Assembly: GCA_963575645.1 (NCBI GenBank)
Contig: OY754469.1
Span: 24,198,001 to 24,262,000 of the forward strand
DNA from: Xanthostigma xanthostigma
Taxonomy: Eukaryota; Arthropoda; Insecta; Raphidioptera; Raphidiidae
Direction: 5' to 3'
DNA: 64,000 bases
The notes beneath the pieces are model-generated. The model searched no databases and had not been told where the DNA came from. It saw only the letters and a list, made by a program, of their open reading frames with translations. Numbering within the stretch: the stretch's first letter is position 1; each line of letters opens with the position of its first letter. The translations under genes were made by a program, and so were the position numbers. Below are positions 1 to 11,557 of this stretch, piece after piece.

Positions 1-405
1 TATATTTTACAAGGGCCAAAAGTGTAATATCTTGTTCTGCGCGCCATGATGCCTAAAGCGAAGCCGAGGGCATCATGCCACAAAGAGCAAGGATATCACA
101 GTTTCGACCAGTGTGGTGTATACTATTTTTCTTCATACATCGATCGTAAGCACGTTTACTAAATACATTAATTAATTAATTAATTAGTAATTACATATAA
201 AAACATAGATAAATTTCAAGCAAAAGCTTTGAGATTATACGTAAATACACGAATGACAGCTGTTCGCGACTATTAGTTAAAATGTAATAGGGTTGCTATG
301 GAAACGACATCTAAACGACGATTGATTGACTGTTTTTACTTTACTACTGCCCGAACGTACGAACTTCCCGCATTGATGCGTGTAATCCCACCAAGGAGTG
401 AATGT
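1..405. other. Left edge, no gene seen
   Basis: I see no coding exon, RNA gene or recognisable element here. The short inverted motif GATGCC/GGCATC at about 49-75 is too weak to interpret. Confidence 0.4.
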
Positions 406-676
406 TAAACTTTTTGCCTTACAATTGATGCTGAAAGTATGCACTTACGGTCGAGGTATGAAGAAAAATTGTTTATTATTTCATTGATTTTTACAGGATT
501 ATTTTATTAAAAAAAATGCGAGCGTGCGCGTGTGTGTGACTAAACTTTCTGCCTTACAATTGATGCCGAAAGTATGCACTTACGGTCGAGGTATGAAGAA
601 AAATTGTTTATTATTTCATTGATTTTTACAGGATTATTTTATTAAAAAAAAATGCGAGCGTGCGCGTGTGTGTGAC
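406..676. repeat. Tandem duplication, two copies of about 135 bp
   Basis: The block at 406-540 is repeated at 541-676. I see only a few differences: a substitution near the start of the unit, one in GATGCTG/GATGCCG, and one extra A in the A-run. Each copy ends in a GCGAGCGTGCGCGTGTGTGT tract. The high identity implies a recent local duplication. No coding potential is evident. Confidence 0.9.
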
Positions 677-1797
677 CAGTTTTACTTCTGTAGTGTATAG
701 TGTAGAATACACTGTCTCTTTTTTATCTGCGCTCTTCCATGCTTTTTTTTAACTAAAAAAATAATAATCATCAACAAAGGTTCACTGTATTCCGGTACCA
801 AAACACAACACCTTTATAAAAATCGCGATACGAATTCGAATTTATTTTCAATGACTCCGATGTAAACTTTGGTTGATAGATTTCACGAACTGCTTATTTA
901 GTATCAATTGTCAGTCAGCCTTCTATTGTCGAAGCGAGCGTAATTTTATGTAATAGATATACAGTGTGTTCGGCTGATGTATAAATTTTTATTTATCCCT
1001 TGTGCAATTCAAAACAAATATAAAAAAAATGAGCAAATGTTAACGAAAACATTTTTTTATCAGTACTTCCTATAAAATAGCTGGTTTAAATTACATGTAT
1101 ACACATGCGTATAAAAAGACCCATTGCGCACTAGTGCAGTACAGGTAAACAAAATCGTTTGCGCTATACAAATTCAATAGTAAATCACTGTTTATCATTC
1201 TGTCAGTTGTGTTTTATGACCTACTGAAGTAATGTTTATTTAAAAGTGAACTGCAAAAATTTTTTTTTTTATTTAAAAAATTTTTTTTTTTAAATGAAAT
1301 GAAAATCCCTATTTTAAGGTATGTACAAAAATACCATATAAATATGTACAATGTACATATTATATCTCGTGCGTATTTGTTTTACGACTCGTGTGACCGT
1401 TAAAACTCGCTCGTTTTAAACATGATGTCACAGCTCGTCGTAATATTACACTAGATATACAATCCGACCGCCTCACAAATACATATTGTAGATACAAAAA
1501 TTGTCATGTAAATGAATTATTACCGAATGATTGATTTTCCTGCGGTTAGTTTTCACTGCGTGACAATGCCGATTAATTAATTGAAAGCCTTTGGATTTTG
1601 CTACGGTAGTTTAAAGCAATGTTCCAGTATTTACAAAAGGTCGCATGTTTTCAAATGACGTAAAAAGTGAATTCTCAGAACATGTTGCTAAGGTATTATA
1701 ATATATTATATAATGCCACGATAAATTCAACTTTTTTTTCAATATATACAATGTCCCTTTGTTACCTGCAGAATTTCCGATATGTAAACAAACTATG
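677..1797. other. AT-rich non-coding stretch
   Basis: No gene seen. Parts of 1080-1480 (the CACTAGTGCAGTA motif, and the ATGTCACAGCTCGT and CTAGATATACAATCC segments) resemble pieces at 56.48-56.65 kb and 57.50-57.56 kb, so a dispersed repeat is probably present. Confidence 0.4.
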
Positions 1798-3468
1798 TAA
1801 TCCATGGAAATCGTACCATAAAAGGGGTCTTCACTTGCATCAAATCGGGCAGTTCTGATTTTTTTTATATGTTGTATGTAATGAGGTGGTAATGACAAAT
1901 ATAATTTTTCCACCTTGAAATCCCTCCGAAACATTGTAAAATTCATGAAAAACCATTAAATTTTGGATCATTTTTCAGTTTTTGCCATTTTTTACCACCA
2001 AGGACCTGTTTTACGGTAGTAGTCATATGAATTCTTTTAAAGAAGACTAAATTTGCAAGAAAATGAGAATAGTTGGGTCTCGATAAGCTGAATAGTTTCA
2101 AAGATACAGCTGTTCAAATGTTTGCAAAATTTCTTAAATAATACAATTTAGAGTTTAGGGTGTCTGTCAAAAATATTTTTCTACTAAAGGTGTGCTTTTT
2201 ATTATTTTTATATATAGTATAGGGTATATAATTATTTATAATAAAAAAAAAAACAAAACCATAATACTTTGCCGTAGTTAAAAATAGTTCTTCCAAGTTA
2301 CGCTGTGGCAGCCAATCATAAATCGATGTTCCCAAACAATATTTTTCACTACATTATGCATCCCTGTTGTTATCGAGTGAGGTTAGAAATCCTGAAATGG
2401 GAGCTTGGTCTGTACTATACTATAAAATAAGAAGAACCCACTCGATTGGGGCTGGATGCGGAGCACAAGAGGCCTCATTCCTCAACTGATGACGAAACCA
2501 CCAGCTCCTCAACCCCTGCTAAACATGATTTCCTGCAACTGCAAAAAAGGTTGTACCAGCAGCTGTGGTTGCAGAAAAGCAGGACTCAAATGCTCGGCTG
2601 TTTGCAACCACTGCAGCGGCCAATCTTGTGATAACAAACCAGACCTGATGTGTGATGACATTGATGAACCTACCATCGATGTCTCACCATCAGATGACGA
2701 TTTCGACCTGCCTGAGCTGGTCGTTGACGAAATGCTACCGAAGCAAGCTCCCAAAAGGTGTACCGTCGATTTAGAGGTTCAGCCTGGTCCATCAAAGATA
2801 TACAAGAAAAACTAATAATACAACTCCTGTGACGACCTCAACTTCAACCGCCACATGCAAAGATAATATGTATAACACAGTCTTTAAATTTTTATGCTGT
2901 AATTATTTCTTTTTAAAATTATAATGCTTATTTCATAAGTCGTATTTCATTTTGTTTACTCACCTCAGCAACTTTGAACAGCTGTAGCTAGGGAACTATC
3001 AGATCTTAATACATCAAATTGGTCTCGTTTTGTTAAAAAAATTGTCTTCTTTAAAAACGTATATGAATTTATGCCGTGAAATAGATCAATAATTGACCAC
3101 ATTGACGAGAACGAGTAAAAACTCGAAAAAAATTTTTTTTTTGAAATTTTGCAAACATTTGAACAGCTGTATCTTTGAAACTATTCAGCTTATCGAGACC
3201 CAACTATTCTCATTTTGTTGCAAATTTAGTCTACTTTAAAAGAATTCATAGTGACTTCTACCGTAAAACAGGTCCTTGGTGGTAAAAAATGGCAAAAACT
3301 GAAAAATGATCAAAAATTTAATGGCTTTTCATGAATTTTACAATGTTCCGGAAGGCTTTCGAGGTGGAAAAATTATATTTGTCATTACCACCTCATTATA
3401 TACAACATATAAAAAAATCAGAACTGCCCCATTTGATGCAACTCAAAATGTACCAATTCCATGGATTA
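1798..3468. mobile_element. DNA element with about 330-bp terminal inverted repeats
   Basis: The segment 1798-2130 reappears as its reverse complement at 3146-3468 with about 90% identity by eye. Shared motifs include the CCATGGATTA outer end, GGTCCTTGGTGGTAAAAAAT and GAACAGCTGTATCTTTGAAA. The 1 kb interior holds a cysteine-rich ORF relic. A diverged copy of the GAACAGCTGTA... module lies at 2980-3080, just inside the right repeat, so subterminal repeats are present. I could not define a target duplication. The superfamily is unknown. Confidence 0.8.
2426..2815 (+). pseudogene. CXC (tesmin/TSO1-like) cysteine-rich ORF relic of a transposon
   Basis: The frame is open from about 2426 to the TAA at 2813-2815; the first in-frame Met is at 2456 (119 aa). 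After a proline-rich stretch it reads CNCKKGCTSSCGCRK, then GLKCSAVCNHCSGQSC: nine cysteines in the spacing of a CXC/tesmin-TSO1 DNA-binding module. The tail is acidic. The residues before the Met (PLDWGW) look like an interrupted continuation, and the preceding frame at about 2340-2420 is broken by a stop, so this is the C-terminal piece of a longer protein. From memory, such C-terminal CXC modules are common in uncharacterised arthropod mobile-element proteins; I could not verify this. It sits between the long inverted repeats of its host element. Activity is unlikely. Confidence 0.65.
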
Positions 3469-3611
3469 ATGTGCTAACTGATCGAATTTTCCTTCTCTAA
3501 ATTATTTTGCTTACCGTACCGCGGTATAGAGGAGATATCATCATACCCAGATCAACTTGTGACAGTCGAAAGCAGTAATGTGCAGAAGGAAAAGCATATA
3601 ATATCTAATAA

Positions 3612-3960
3612 TCAATACTCATATATAAAACTGAAGATTTTTTTTGTTTGATTGAACCTCGCTAATCTCAGAAACTACTGGTTCGAATTGAAATTTTTTT
3701 TGTTGGATAGTCCATTTATCGAGGAAGGCTATAGACTATATAATATCACGCTACGACCAATAGGAGCGGAGCATCAATGAAAAATGTTGCAAAATATAAC
3801 TCAAAATGTGTCCGTCCGACAAAATCTTTTGAACGGTAACTTCGATCATTATTAAATTTGGACACAACATTCATCTCGGTAAATTAAGATGAACGTGCGT
3901 ACTCATGTCCCTCCCCCATTTGTTCTTTTGCACCCGGGTGAAACCAGGCGGAACCGCTAG
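3612..3960 (+). mobile_element. Non-autonomous Helitron, copy A
   Basis: It begins A|TC (TCAATACTCATATATAAAAC) and ends CTAG|T, with the palindrome CACCCGGGTG about 20 bases before the end. These are the hallmarks of Helitron termini: insertion between A and T, no target duplication and no inverted repeats. The same sequence recurs at 47725-48360 and, inverted, at 54246-54563. It encodes nothing, so replication proteins would have to act in trans. Confidence 0.8.
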
Positions 3961-4645
3961 TTAACTATATGTATCATTGTCTATCTACTCAATGTGCGGT
4001 GAGTGAAGACAAACAAAGTGTATCGAAAATATATCTGGGTCTCTTTCTAATTCGATGTAATTCCCTGATTTCTCCGATGATAGGATTGGTCGGCAGCCAT
4101 GACACATATCTTTATGTCATCATTAGACATGTCCAGTAAATAGTATCTCTGTTTCAAAAAAAAATTTGTCTTTTTCTATGACGTAACGCCAGTCCGAGCC
4201 AACGAGTTCTTACGACTTAAAAGAAGACAAATATACCTATCTTTGCACCCTAATAGTTCAATTGCGAATTTATTCCTATGCTCGGTATAGAATAAAAGTA
4301 TATGAGGAAAAGTTTATTGAATATCGATTTAATAAAAGACTGCTTTACAAAATAACTTTTAACCTCTTTTTTAATACATTTAGATGTCTCGTAACTCAAT
4401 ATCACTATTTCAGTTATTTTCGATCACACTATTTTGAAATAATTTGATAGTAAGAAATAATTTAAAGTAGCTAAAGAAACGTATAAAATTTGAGATTTTT
4501 CACTTATTAAATTCTTTTAAAAACATATTTTAATGGTTTTTACCTACGGCTTCAACCTGAAGATAATCACTTGAAAAACTGCCATTCAGTTTAAGTTTGA
4601 TATATTGTATTTAGTCTTTAAATTCGATTTAGCTGATCTCTAGTG
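3961..4645. other. Non-coding spacer
   Basis: AT-rich. I see no conserved exon, RNA gene or clear repeat. The 61-codon ORF at 4262 has no recognisable feature and is likely chance. Confidence 0.4.
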
Positions 4646-4653
4646 ATACAGAT

Positions 4654-5189
4654 TAGTGATGTGCCGGATATCCGTATCCGTATCCGCGGATATCCGAGGG
4701 AGAAGAAAGATCCGTATCCGTATCCGTTAGTTTTTGGCGGATCTTTTACCTTATTAATTTTCAATTCATAGATGAAATTTTATATATATATAGGTGATTA
4801 GATAATAATGAAAAACTGTTAAATTCCATTAAGATTATTTTTTATTTTTTTAAATCGTATTTGGCATCTTTATATTGCAATCATTTGTCGTAGTGAGTAC
4901 CATACCAATAGTACATAACTCAAAGGTACTAAAAAACTATCTTTATAATGAGATATTGCACATCGATCTTTGGAAAGAGACAATATGTTATGTGAGTTAA
5001 CTCTTAAAGAGGTCAATAATTTTTTCCTATAATAGATAGTCTCTTTCCAAAGGTCGATGTGCAATATTTACCGCCGCGTACTCTAAGAAAGTTAAGATCC
5101 GTATCCGTATCCGCGGATCTTGAAACCAAATATCCGTATTCAGATCCGTATCCGCGAATATACATTTTTAACGATCCGGCACATCACTA
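4654..5189. mobile_element. hAT-type MITE with perfect 8-bp target duplication
   Basis: The termini are TAGTGATGTGCCGGAT and its exact reverse complement. Both ends are flanked by ATACAGAT (4646-4653 and 5190-5197), a perfect 8-bp target duplication. The TIR start TAGTG and the 8-bp duplication are both diagnostic of hAT. Subterminal tracts are made of repeated ATCCGT units on both sides, and an internal TTTGGAAAGAGAC motif also recurs inverted at 4969-4981 and 5040-5052. At 536 bp without an ORF, it depends on a hAT transposase elsewhere. Confidence 0.93.
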
Positions 5190-5197
5190 ATACAGAT

Positions 5198-6470
5198 ATG
5201 TAACAAATCGCCAAAATTTTGGAAACACGTTCGTCCGTTTATGGCCGAAAAACTCGCAAGAAAACGAAATTGCAAACATGTTTTATTTTGTACTCGTAAG
5301 TAGATATTGATATACAACTTTTAAGTATAAGTATACTTGACTCAAAACAACTACGAGAAAAAATCAGAGTAAAATATTGCTTTATTAGACAAGAAACATT
5401 CCTTTTTGAGAGATTGTATTGTCGGATAGCATTAAACTGTCTGGCGGTAGCACATCAGTTGTAATACTTGTAATATGTAGTATCAACATTTAAAGTCGTA
5501 AAAAGATTAGGCATGACATTGTATCACTCCGCTGCAGCGGGTCGGGGACTAGCGCGAGCGGGAGGACCACGTTTTATACGGGAACAGTGAATCTCTAGCC
5601 TTCATGCATTATTCACGTCGACCACATATCCTGCTCTTTCCCGTCACGTCAGAAAGACGCCTCGCTCAGTTTTATTCATGAATACTTATGCGCACAGGTT
5701 GGTACAAACAATACTAAAAATCAGCGGAACCGCTCAGTTTACAAGTATTATATTCAATAATAAGTATAATACCACAGTATTAAATCACTATCTGAGCCGT
5801 GCTCTGATTCTTTCCTTGCGCCTAAACTGTAAATGATCTGGGCACACACATGTGTTTGTTTCGTGAAATTGCAACGTCGCGTTTTTTTCCGTTAACTGTC
5901 CATCCGTAGCTTGTTTTCGCATTCTGCGTGCAAGGCCTGCGTTTTCATAAATGTTTGCAGGACGTAATTTAAAAAATTGCGTCGTAACTTTTTGAAATTT
6001 ATGACCGCTACGAAAAATAGCGACAGGCTAGCGACAGGTCTCAAAAGGAGTATGAGCATGATTAAGTTCGAGATGAGCGACCTTGTTGCGCGACTCGTCG
6101 ACGTCAGCTATGCATCTATCCAGTGCGACGCGACAATATGTCAATGTCTTCCGTTGCAGTCGCTGGTTTCGAACGTGTGCCTTTAAAGATAATATAAGAC
6201 GAAGCATTTTCTGTTGACTGGGAACACAACAGACAATCGTCGTCACGACAATTTTGATCCATCACGGTTGCGTCGGTTCATCGATGGATCGAACATCGCC
6301 CGAGACAACGCGACGGTACTAAGATGTTGTAACGACGACAATCTTCGCTGTTTTTGCCCTAAATATGGTAGAGTTCAAACGCATATTTATATGTGCAAAA
6401 ATGATATTAAGAAAAATCGCAGGATTGTGTGCAAAGACTTTTTCAAGTACATACAGGAAATTATACTCAG
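5198..6470. other. Non-coding stretch with a GC-richer patch
   Basis: No gene recognised. A patch at 5530-5760 (TTTTATACGGGAACAGTGAA, GAATCTCTAGCCTT, CGTCAGAAA, TCATGAATAC) shares motifs, in rearranged order, with 9115-9260 (GAGTCTCTAGCCTT and others). Both may be remnants of one element, perhaps an LTR. Short ORFs at 5977 and 6214 show no domain of their own, although the 3' end of the second runs into the LINE relic. Confidence 0.35.
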
Positions 6471-7292
6471 CTATTCAATAAGCGCATTACAAACCATAAC
6501 TGAAACATACAGAGACCATCCGTGTATACCTATAATAAACATCCAAGAAAGAATAATCGAAATAGAAAAAAAAACAACAGGAATATAGTCTTTGTTTGGA
6601 TCCCATCTCACGTAGGCATCGAAGGCAACGAATTAGCCGACCAAGCAGCAAAAGAAGCCGCCACCTCCAACGAACCCCCACAGAAAAGGGAGTTGTAAGT
6701 TCTGACTTCAAAAAGTACATAACAGCCAAAATCACGGAACACTGGAACAATTATTGGGAAACAACTGAGAACAAACTAAGAAAGGTTAAAACAACAATCT
6801 CAAAATGGGAACCGGAACAAAAACTAGCCAGACTGAATTAATTGCAATAACAAGGCTTAGAACCGGACACACCAACATAACCCATAGACACCTAATCTCA
6901 AAAGAACCACCACCAGTATGTGATTTATGCCAGACCCCTGTAACCGTAGAACATATTTTAATTCTTGCCTGCAATAAATATCGTAATACTCGACATCTCC
7001 AGCAGAATCGAAGAAGCCCTTAACAACGAACCAGCAAACCTAAGAAAAATAGTCAAGTTTATAAAAACAACAGACTTAATAAAATATATTAACGTAACAT
7101 ATACTAGAAAAATAGTACTTACCTGAAAATTAATGCTTATACCTGTTATTACATAATATATCATATCTTGTATCCTATACAGTATTGTATATGATTGTTA
7201 TCCAAGTTATTCTATAATATGCCTTATGACAGTAGTGCTTAATGACCCTGGTAGTCGAAGCACACTTTTTTTCCATAAATAAAAGAAAAAAA
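6471..7292 (+). mobile_element. 5'-truncated non-LTR retrotransposon (LINE) with RNase H and A-rich tail
   Basis: The fragment starts inside an RNase H domain and runs through a C-terminal Cys/His segment and a 3' UTR to an A-rich tail at 7281-7292 (AATAAAAGAAAAAAAA). 5' truncation is the usual result of incomplete target-primed reverse transcription. An RNase H followed by a C-terminal Cys-rich motif fits Jockey/I/R1-related clades. No target duplication was identified. Confidence 0.8.
6473..7126 (+). pseudogene. LINE pol C-terminus: RNase H plus Cys/His tail, frameshifted
   Basis: Pieces in three frames join into one ancestral protein. The first is [14 protein letters not shown] (to about 6575). 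The second is [20 protein letters not shown], the classic C-terminal RNase H block containing the catalytic His and Asp (about 6585-6690). The third holds a Trp-rich linker, then RLRTGHTNITHRHL and PPPVCDLCQTPVTVEHIL, a Cys-x2-Cys...His motif (about 6860-6960). The tail ends in KFIKTTDLIKYI before a TGA at 7124-7126. Frameshifts near 6580, 6690, 6840 and 6980 make it non-functional. I am sure of the LINE origin but not of the clade. Confidence 0.82.
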
Positions 7293-7813
7293 ATTGAAAG
7301 CATGACTTACTATAATCATTGGCTAACGTATTATAAAGACTATTAACCAGGTAACGACAAATTTTATATAGTAAACCTCTTACGTTTCATCGCCCTGGCC
7401 CACAAACTGAATGTTGTTTTGTGCTTCCACCTACATTATGGTTAAACTAAAAGTTCAGATATTCTTAAAGCTACCTCTATACTGATCCTAATTACTCGCT
7501 CAATGGTTTATAAATTGTTAAAAGCCATCAATTTGTGTTTTTTTTTTGACGGATGTGATAATTTACAGTTTTCCGTGACGACAGTTCCCAGTTTGTTTCA
7601 AACCATAGAAACGCCACGTAAACAACGGCACTTAAATTTCTAAATAAATGTAAAAAACCAAATATAATTCAAAATTTTTGAATTTTCAAATTTGATTTTG
7701 AATAGTCGTGGTAACGTTTTTTTGGTCTGTTTCACAGTTTAATCAAAATCATGGATACGAATTCATTTTAATAATTTAAGACAATTCATTATTCGTCAAA
7801 GATCTTTTCAACT
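7293..7813. other. Non-coding spacer
   Basis: Nothing recognisable seen beyond AT-rich sequence. Confidence 0.35.
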
Positions 7814-7921
7814 TTAAGAATACTGACATATTAAAGGTAATCTGTAAAAACTTAACCCCGTTGAATTTCGTCTACAATTTTTACAGTTAACGTAACTGCA
7901 CGAATTACTAACACAAGCCAT
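7814..7921 (-). pseudogene. Possible N-terminal THAP zinc-finger fragment
   Basis: Read from an internal Met, the frame gives MACVSNSCSY, then GLSFYRLPL, then a stop. A Met followed by Cys-x4-Cys and, about 15 residues later, S-F-x-R-L-P is how many THAP domains begin. The rest (second Cys pair/His, the AVPTIF block) is missing, so it would be a broken fragment. THAP domains occur in P-element-like transposases and in host regulators. It is short enough for the match to be chance. Confidence 0.35.
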
Positions 7922-8564
7922 TATTGAAAAATTCTCGGAAATGAAATAAGAAATAATTTTTTGACACAATTTATAAACGTACCGACAGAATTTTTTCAAA
8001 TCATACATAAGGCTGTTTATATTTTGAAACCATGAATACGAATTTAAAAAAAAATAGTCGAACATTCTCTTTATTATATTTCTTGACTCTACGATACCAA
8101 AAAAAAATATCTCTGAAAAATCTTTAAAAAAAAATTCAACTGTCAGGCCGTTAAATAATTAATCATATATTTTTTCACCTACGGATTTTAACAAATTTAT
8201 AACATGTAATACAGGGTGCATTTTTCGTCCACTTTGGTTATGTATTCTAGTCTACAATTGTGAATGACATATTATTTTGTAGCATCGAAGATCATGTCAA
8301 TTATTTTATTATGGGAGAAGTACAGTGTCGGTATAAGCATCTAATTAATTAAGATAATAAAAATAATTTAAAATGAAATACATAATCTTATTTCTTGAGT
8401 TTATATTTTTGTTCGGATTTTTTTGACTCAACATCAGAACTTTGTTTAAAAATAAAATTTTAATTAAAGTTATTCATTTACTTAAGCCCAATAATAATGT
8501 CACCGCGGGATATTGTACAATACAGTCGAATGACGTAAGAGGATCTTTAAAGAACAAATGTAAT
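7922..8564. other. Non-coding spacer
   Basis: AT-rich, no gene seen. An ACAGGGTGCATTTTTCGTCC motif at about 8211 resembles a mariner-type terminus, but I found no partner end. Confidence 0.35.
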
Positions 8565-8700
8565 TATGATGCTAGTCACTAGAGGACCAAATTGCCTGCA
8601 CAATTCACTACGGAAAACATATTATGTAGTTATGATGCTAGTCACCAGACGGCCGAACCATTATCAGCACAATTCACTACGGAAACTCTACATATTCTAC
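8565..8700. repeat. Diverged tandem repeat, two units of about 68 bp
   Basis: Two consecutive units each start TATGATGCTAGTCAC and contain GCACAATTCACTACGGAAA, with substitutions in between. A third partial start (TATGATGCTCGTCA) follows at 8726 and leads into a palindrome. Confidence 0.7.
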
Positions 8701-8726
8701 ACTCGCAGATTAAAAAAATTTAGCTT

Positions 8727-8768
8727 ATGATGCTCGTCAATAGGTGGCCACCTAGCGGCGAGCATCAT
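8727..8768. repeat. 42-bp imperfect palindrome
   Basis: ATGATGCTCG and CGAGCATCAT flank the inner pair AGGTGG/CCACCT. Only a few bases in the arms are unpaired. It directly follows the tandem repeat whose units start with the same ATGATGCT motif, so it is probably part of that element. Confidence 0.75.
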
Positions 8769-9071
8769 AAGTGGTCTTATTTTGGTTAACTAGGATATTT
8801 ATCTTCCTATAATACGTTTATCTATGCTATAATGTTATCGTGATATTTTTATATAAACTGAAAAGTCAAGCTGTATGCATTTAACTCTTTACATGAATAA
8901 AATAAGAATATCAATGATTTTAAAGTATTTTTCGCTATTTTTCAAAAATGTCTAGTATCTTACAGCAAACAGAAGTCAAATCGTTTTAGTATATTGAATT
9001 ATAATCTCACTTTATGTGTAATTTGTCAAAAACAGGCGCGAAATTCCAACAAAATCGTTTTGTTTTTCTGA

Positions 9072-9104
9072 ATATAAAAGCACAGAATCATCACTCATCA
9101 GTCT
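9072..9104 (+). promoter_or_regulatory. Candidate TATA box and TCAGTC initiator
   Basis: TATAAAAG at about 9073 is followed about 25 bases later by TCAGTC, the arthropod-type initiator. A 78-codon ORF starts at 9106, but it has no recognisable domain, and its neighbourhood resembles the repeat patch at 5.5 kb. It may be the promoter of a decayed element rather than of a gene. Confidence 0.25.
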
Positions 9105-9342
9105 TATGTCATGTCGTAACCTCAACGTCAGAAATACGTGTTGGTTGTTCATGAATACGCCACCGAGGCGCTATGTCGACAATTTGACACAGACAACGCG
9201 AAATACGAACGGAATCGCTCTCTTTATACAAGAGCAGCGAGTCTCTAGCCTTATTTCAATTTATTCACAATGTTTACATTTAGCTCAGATTTTAGAAAGT
9301 TTAAAAAAAACAGTAGTATCTTCAACTACATTGTCATTTTAA

Positions 9343-9799
9343 CAGCAATACACTTACGAAGTTTGTAAAAATCGTGTATGATCACACTTCCTATAATGAA
9401 GCTTTATTTTTTTTATCGATAATGCCCAACTTTTACTTTAATTTTACTTCCAATGTTCCGTATCAAAATGGTAATAGACGGAACCCTATATCTTTAGACT
9501 GCGTTGTTTGTCGGTCTGTCAATCACAATCCTGTTCATAAATTATTGAATTTGGAAACTTAGCAATCGGTATTTAAAGATACAAAAATAAACGTCTTTTT
9601 TCAATTATTCCGGTTATAGAGCAAACAAAACAACAATATATATCAAACGCAATAAGTAATCTCAAATACTAATAAAAATATAAGATATTTTTATCATTAA
9701 AATCTATTTACTAAAACGGATCCCAGTTCTAAACTTTCATTTAAACTTATTATAACAAGATATTCTAGGATCTAGATGTTTTACCAAAAAAGATATATA
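9343..9799. other. Non-coding spacer
   Basis: AT-rich, nothing recognised. Confidence 0.35.
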
Positions 9800-9905
9800 A
9801 GTAATTATTATTAGTATATTTGCCACATGGCACGTATACACTATCGGTGTCGGTCGGATGGCGAAACCTAGGGGTTGGACCAACATTTCTCGACGTTTCA
9901 TACCA
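9800..9905 (-). repeat. Dispersed repeat, also at 20207-20315 (inverted)
   Basis: The segment ending in TTTCTCGACGTTTCATA is the reverse complement of TATGAAACGTCGAGAAATTT at 20.2 kb. The similarity continues through the CCCCTAGGT, GGTCGG and TAGTGTA motifs and ACTAATAATAA. Identity is about 80% by eye. It is non-coding and its class is unknown. Confidence 0.7.
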
Positions 9906-10208
9906 GCGTGAACAATTGAGCATCATTTTTTGAAGTTTATATCGGGAAAGAGTAAATTTATTTAATTGGATCATTTTAAGGATGATTTTTAGGGATTGAA
10001 AAATGTTTTTTTAGCCCAAAAATTCCTAAAAATTTTCAAAATCGTTTAACAATTGATATTTAATCTTTTAGTAATGGGTAAAAATCCTACTAAAATTTTA
10101 ATAAAATAAGCTTGATAGGACCGGACTTTTAGAAAACACTATTGTGCGGATACGAATTTTATTACTAAAGAGTGTATTTAATTTGGTGTTTGATAATAAT
10201 TTTGCAAA

Positions 10209-10888
10209 TATGGGAAAAAATTCCAGCCAATTGGGCGACGGGACCATTCCAACTTCAAAAATGTTGACATTTGATTATAATAAAGAAAATGAAATTTTTG
10301 ATATCGTGTGAGGTGACGAGGGTAATGGCTAGTATTCAATATGATATTTGCTATACGTTGCAATGGTTACCTACACAATATGTTCACATCATGTAAAAAT
10401 TAATCAAAGCATGCCTAGCTAGTTTATTTCTGATAGATCCATAAAACAAGAGAGCGGCTGATTTTTTTTATTTTCAAAATATTTCCGAAACTCTAAAGTT
10501 TAGAAAAAAATTTTTTAAACAAAACTGTCTTGAAAAAATAAATAGAATAATAATCTGTCATAAAAAGTATACCATTATTATATAAAAAATACCGTTATAG
10601 CATATATCTCTTCTGGTCATGCGCCGATTTTCCCCAAAAACAATAGGGCTCTTCATATTTACATACCAAACATCCTCCCAAAATATGGTTTCAATCCGCT
10701 CATCCGTTTGACCTATATCGTGTTCACAGACTAAAAAACAAACAAACAGACGCACAGACTTTTTCCAAAAATATGTTTTTTGGATTCGCGGGACCTCAAA
10801 ACGGAAAGATATTGTAAAATATTAGAAAAGTGATTTTTGACCTAAACTGGTTGGTACCATTCTCCACTTGTGGGTTGGAATGGTAAAA
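10209..10888 (-). mobile_element. MITE-like element with ACCATTCCAAC ends (copy 1)
   Basis: In the minus orientation it opens TTTTACCATTCCAACCCACA and ends near GTTGGAATGGTCCCGTCGCC. Conserved interior pieces include TCACTTTTC, TCCAAAAAACATATTTTTGG, CACGATA and GGTCAAACGGAT. Related copies lie at 25707-25919, 42851-43180 and 62048-62650. No ORF of substance is present. Confidence 0.7.
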
Positions 10889-11127
10889 GTATGAGTCCCA
10901 TCCACACGAGCTCACGGGAGAAGTGAATCTTCTTTTGAGTTATCAACTCGTTTCATTGATGCTTTATCAATTTTGCGTTCCAAGTTTCCCCGCCGGCAAA
11001 TCATTTTTTCTTACAGAAAATTTCAAACAGAACCTCGCCAAAGAAGTTTTACTTCAAAAATTATTATTTTAAGAGATGTTTTAATGGGTTAAATGTTTTA
11101 TTCTGTCTAAAAACAAACTTTAGTTCA

Positions 11128-11557
11128 ATAAATAAAATTATCGACCAATTTTTCAGACAATATATTAACAAACAATATAAAATTAATACATTAACGTTTC
11201 GATCCGGATTTGGACCTTCTTCAGAACGGATCTAAAAATATAAAAAAATAATTAATAATTAGTTTCTATTTATTTCGAATGCAATTCGTGATAGATTTTT
11301 TTAAAATATAAATATTGAAAAAATAATTTATATTTTATATTTATATTTTAAAAAAATCTATCACGAATTGCATTCGAAATAAATAGAAACTAATTATTAA
11401 TTATTTTTTTATATTTTTAGATCCGTTCTGAAGAAGGTCCAAATCCGGATCGAAACGTTAATGTATTAATTTTATATTGTTTGTTAATATATTGTCTGAA
11501 AAATTGGTCGATAATTTTATTTATTGAAGAGATAATCAGACGTTAATCAAAGATTTG
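11128..11557 (-). mobile_element. Foldback retroposon with 13-bp target duplication
   Basis: Arms of about 190 bp (11124-11320 against 11335-11528) are nearly perfect inverted repeats around a short AT-rich centre. Flanks at 11115-11127 and 11558-11570 are both AAACTTTAGTTCA, a perfect 13-bp duplication. In the minus orientation the element has the head AAATCTTTGATTAACGTCTG and an AATTTTATTTATT tail. The same head and tail occur in the 65-bp copy at 34313 and the 136-bp copy at 49758. Long, variable duplications and an A/T-rich tail suggest target-primed retroposition. Confidence 0.85.
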
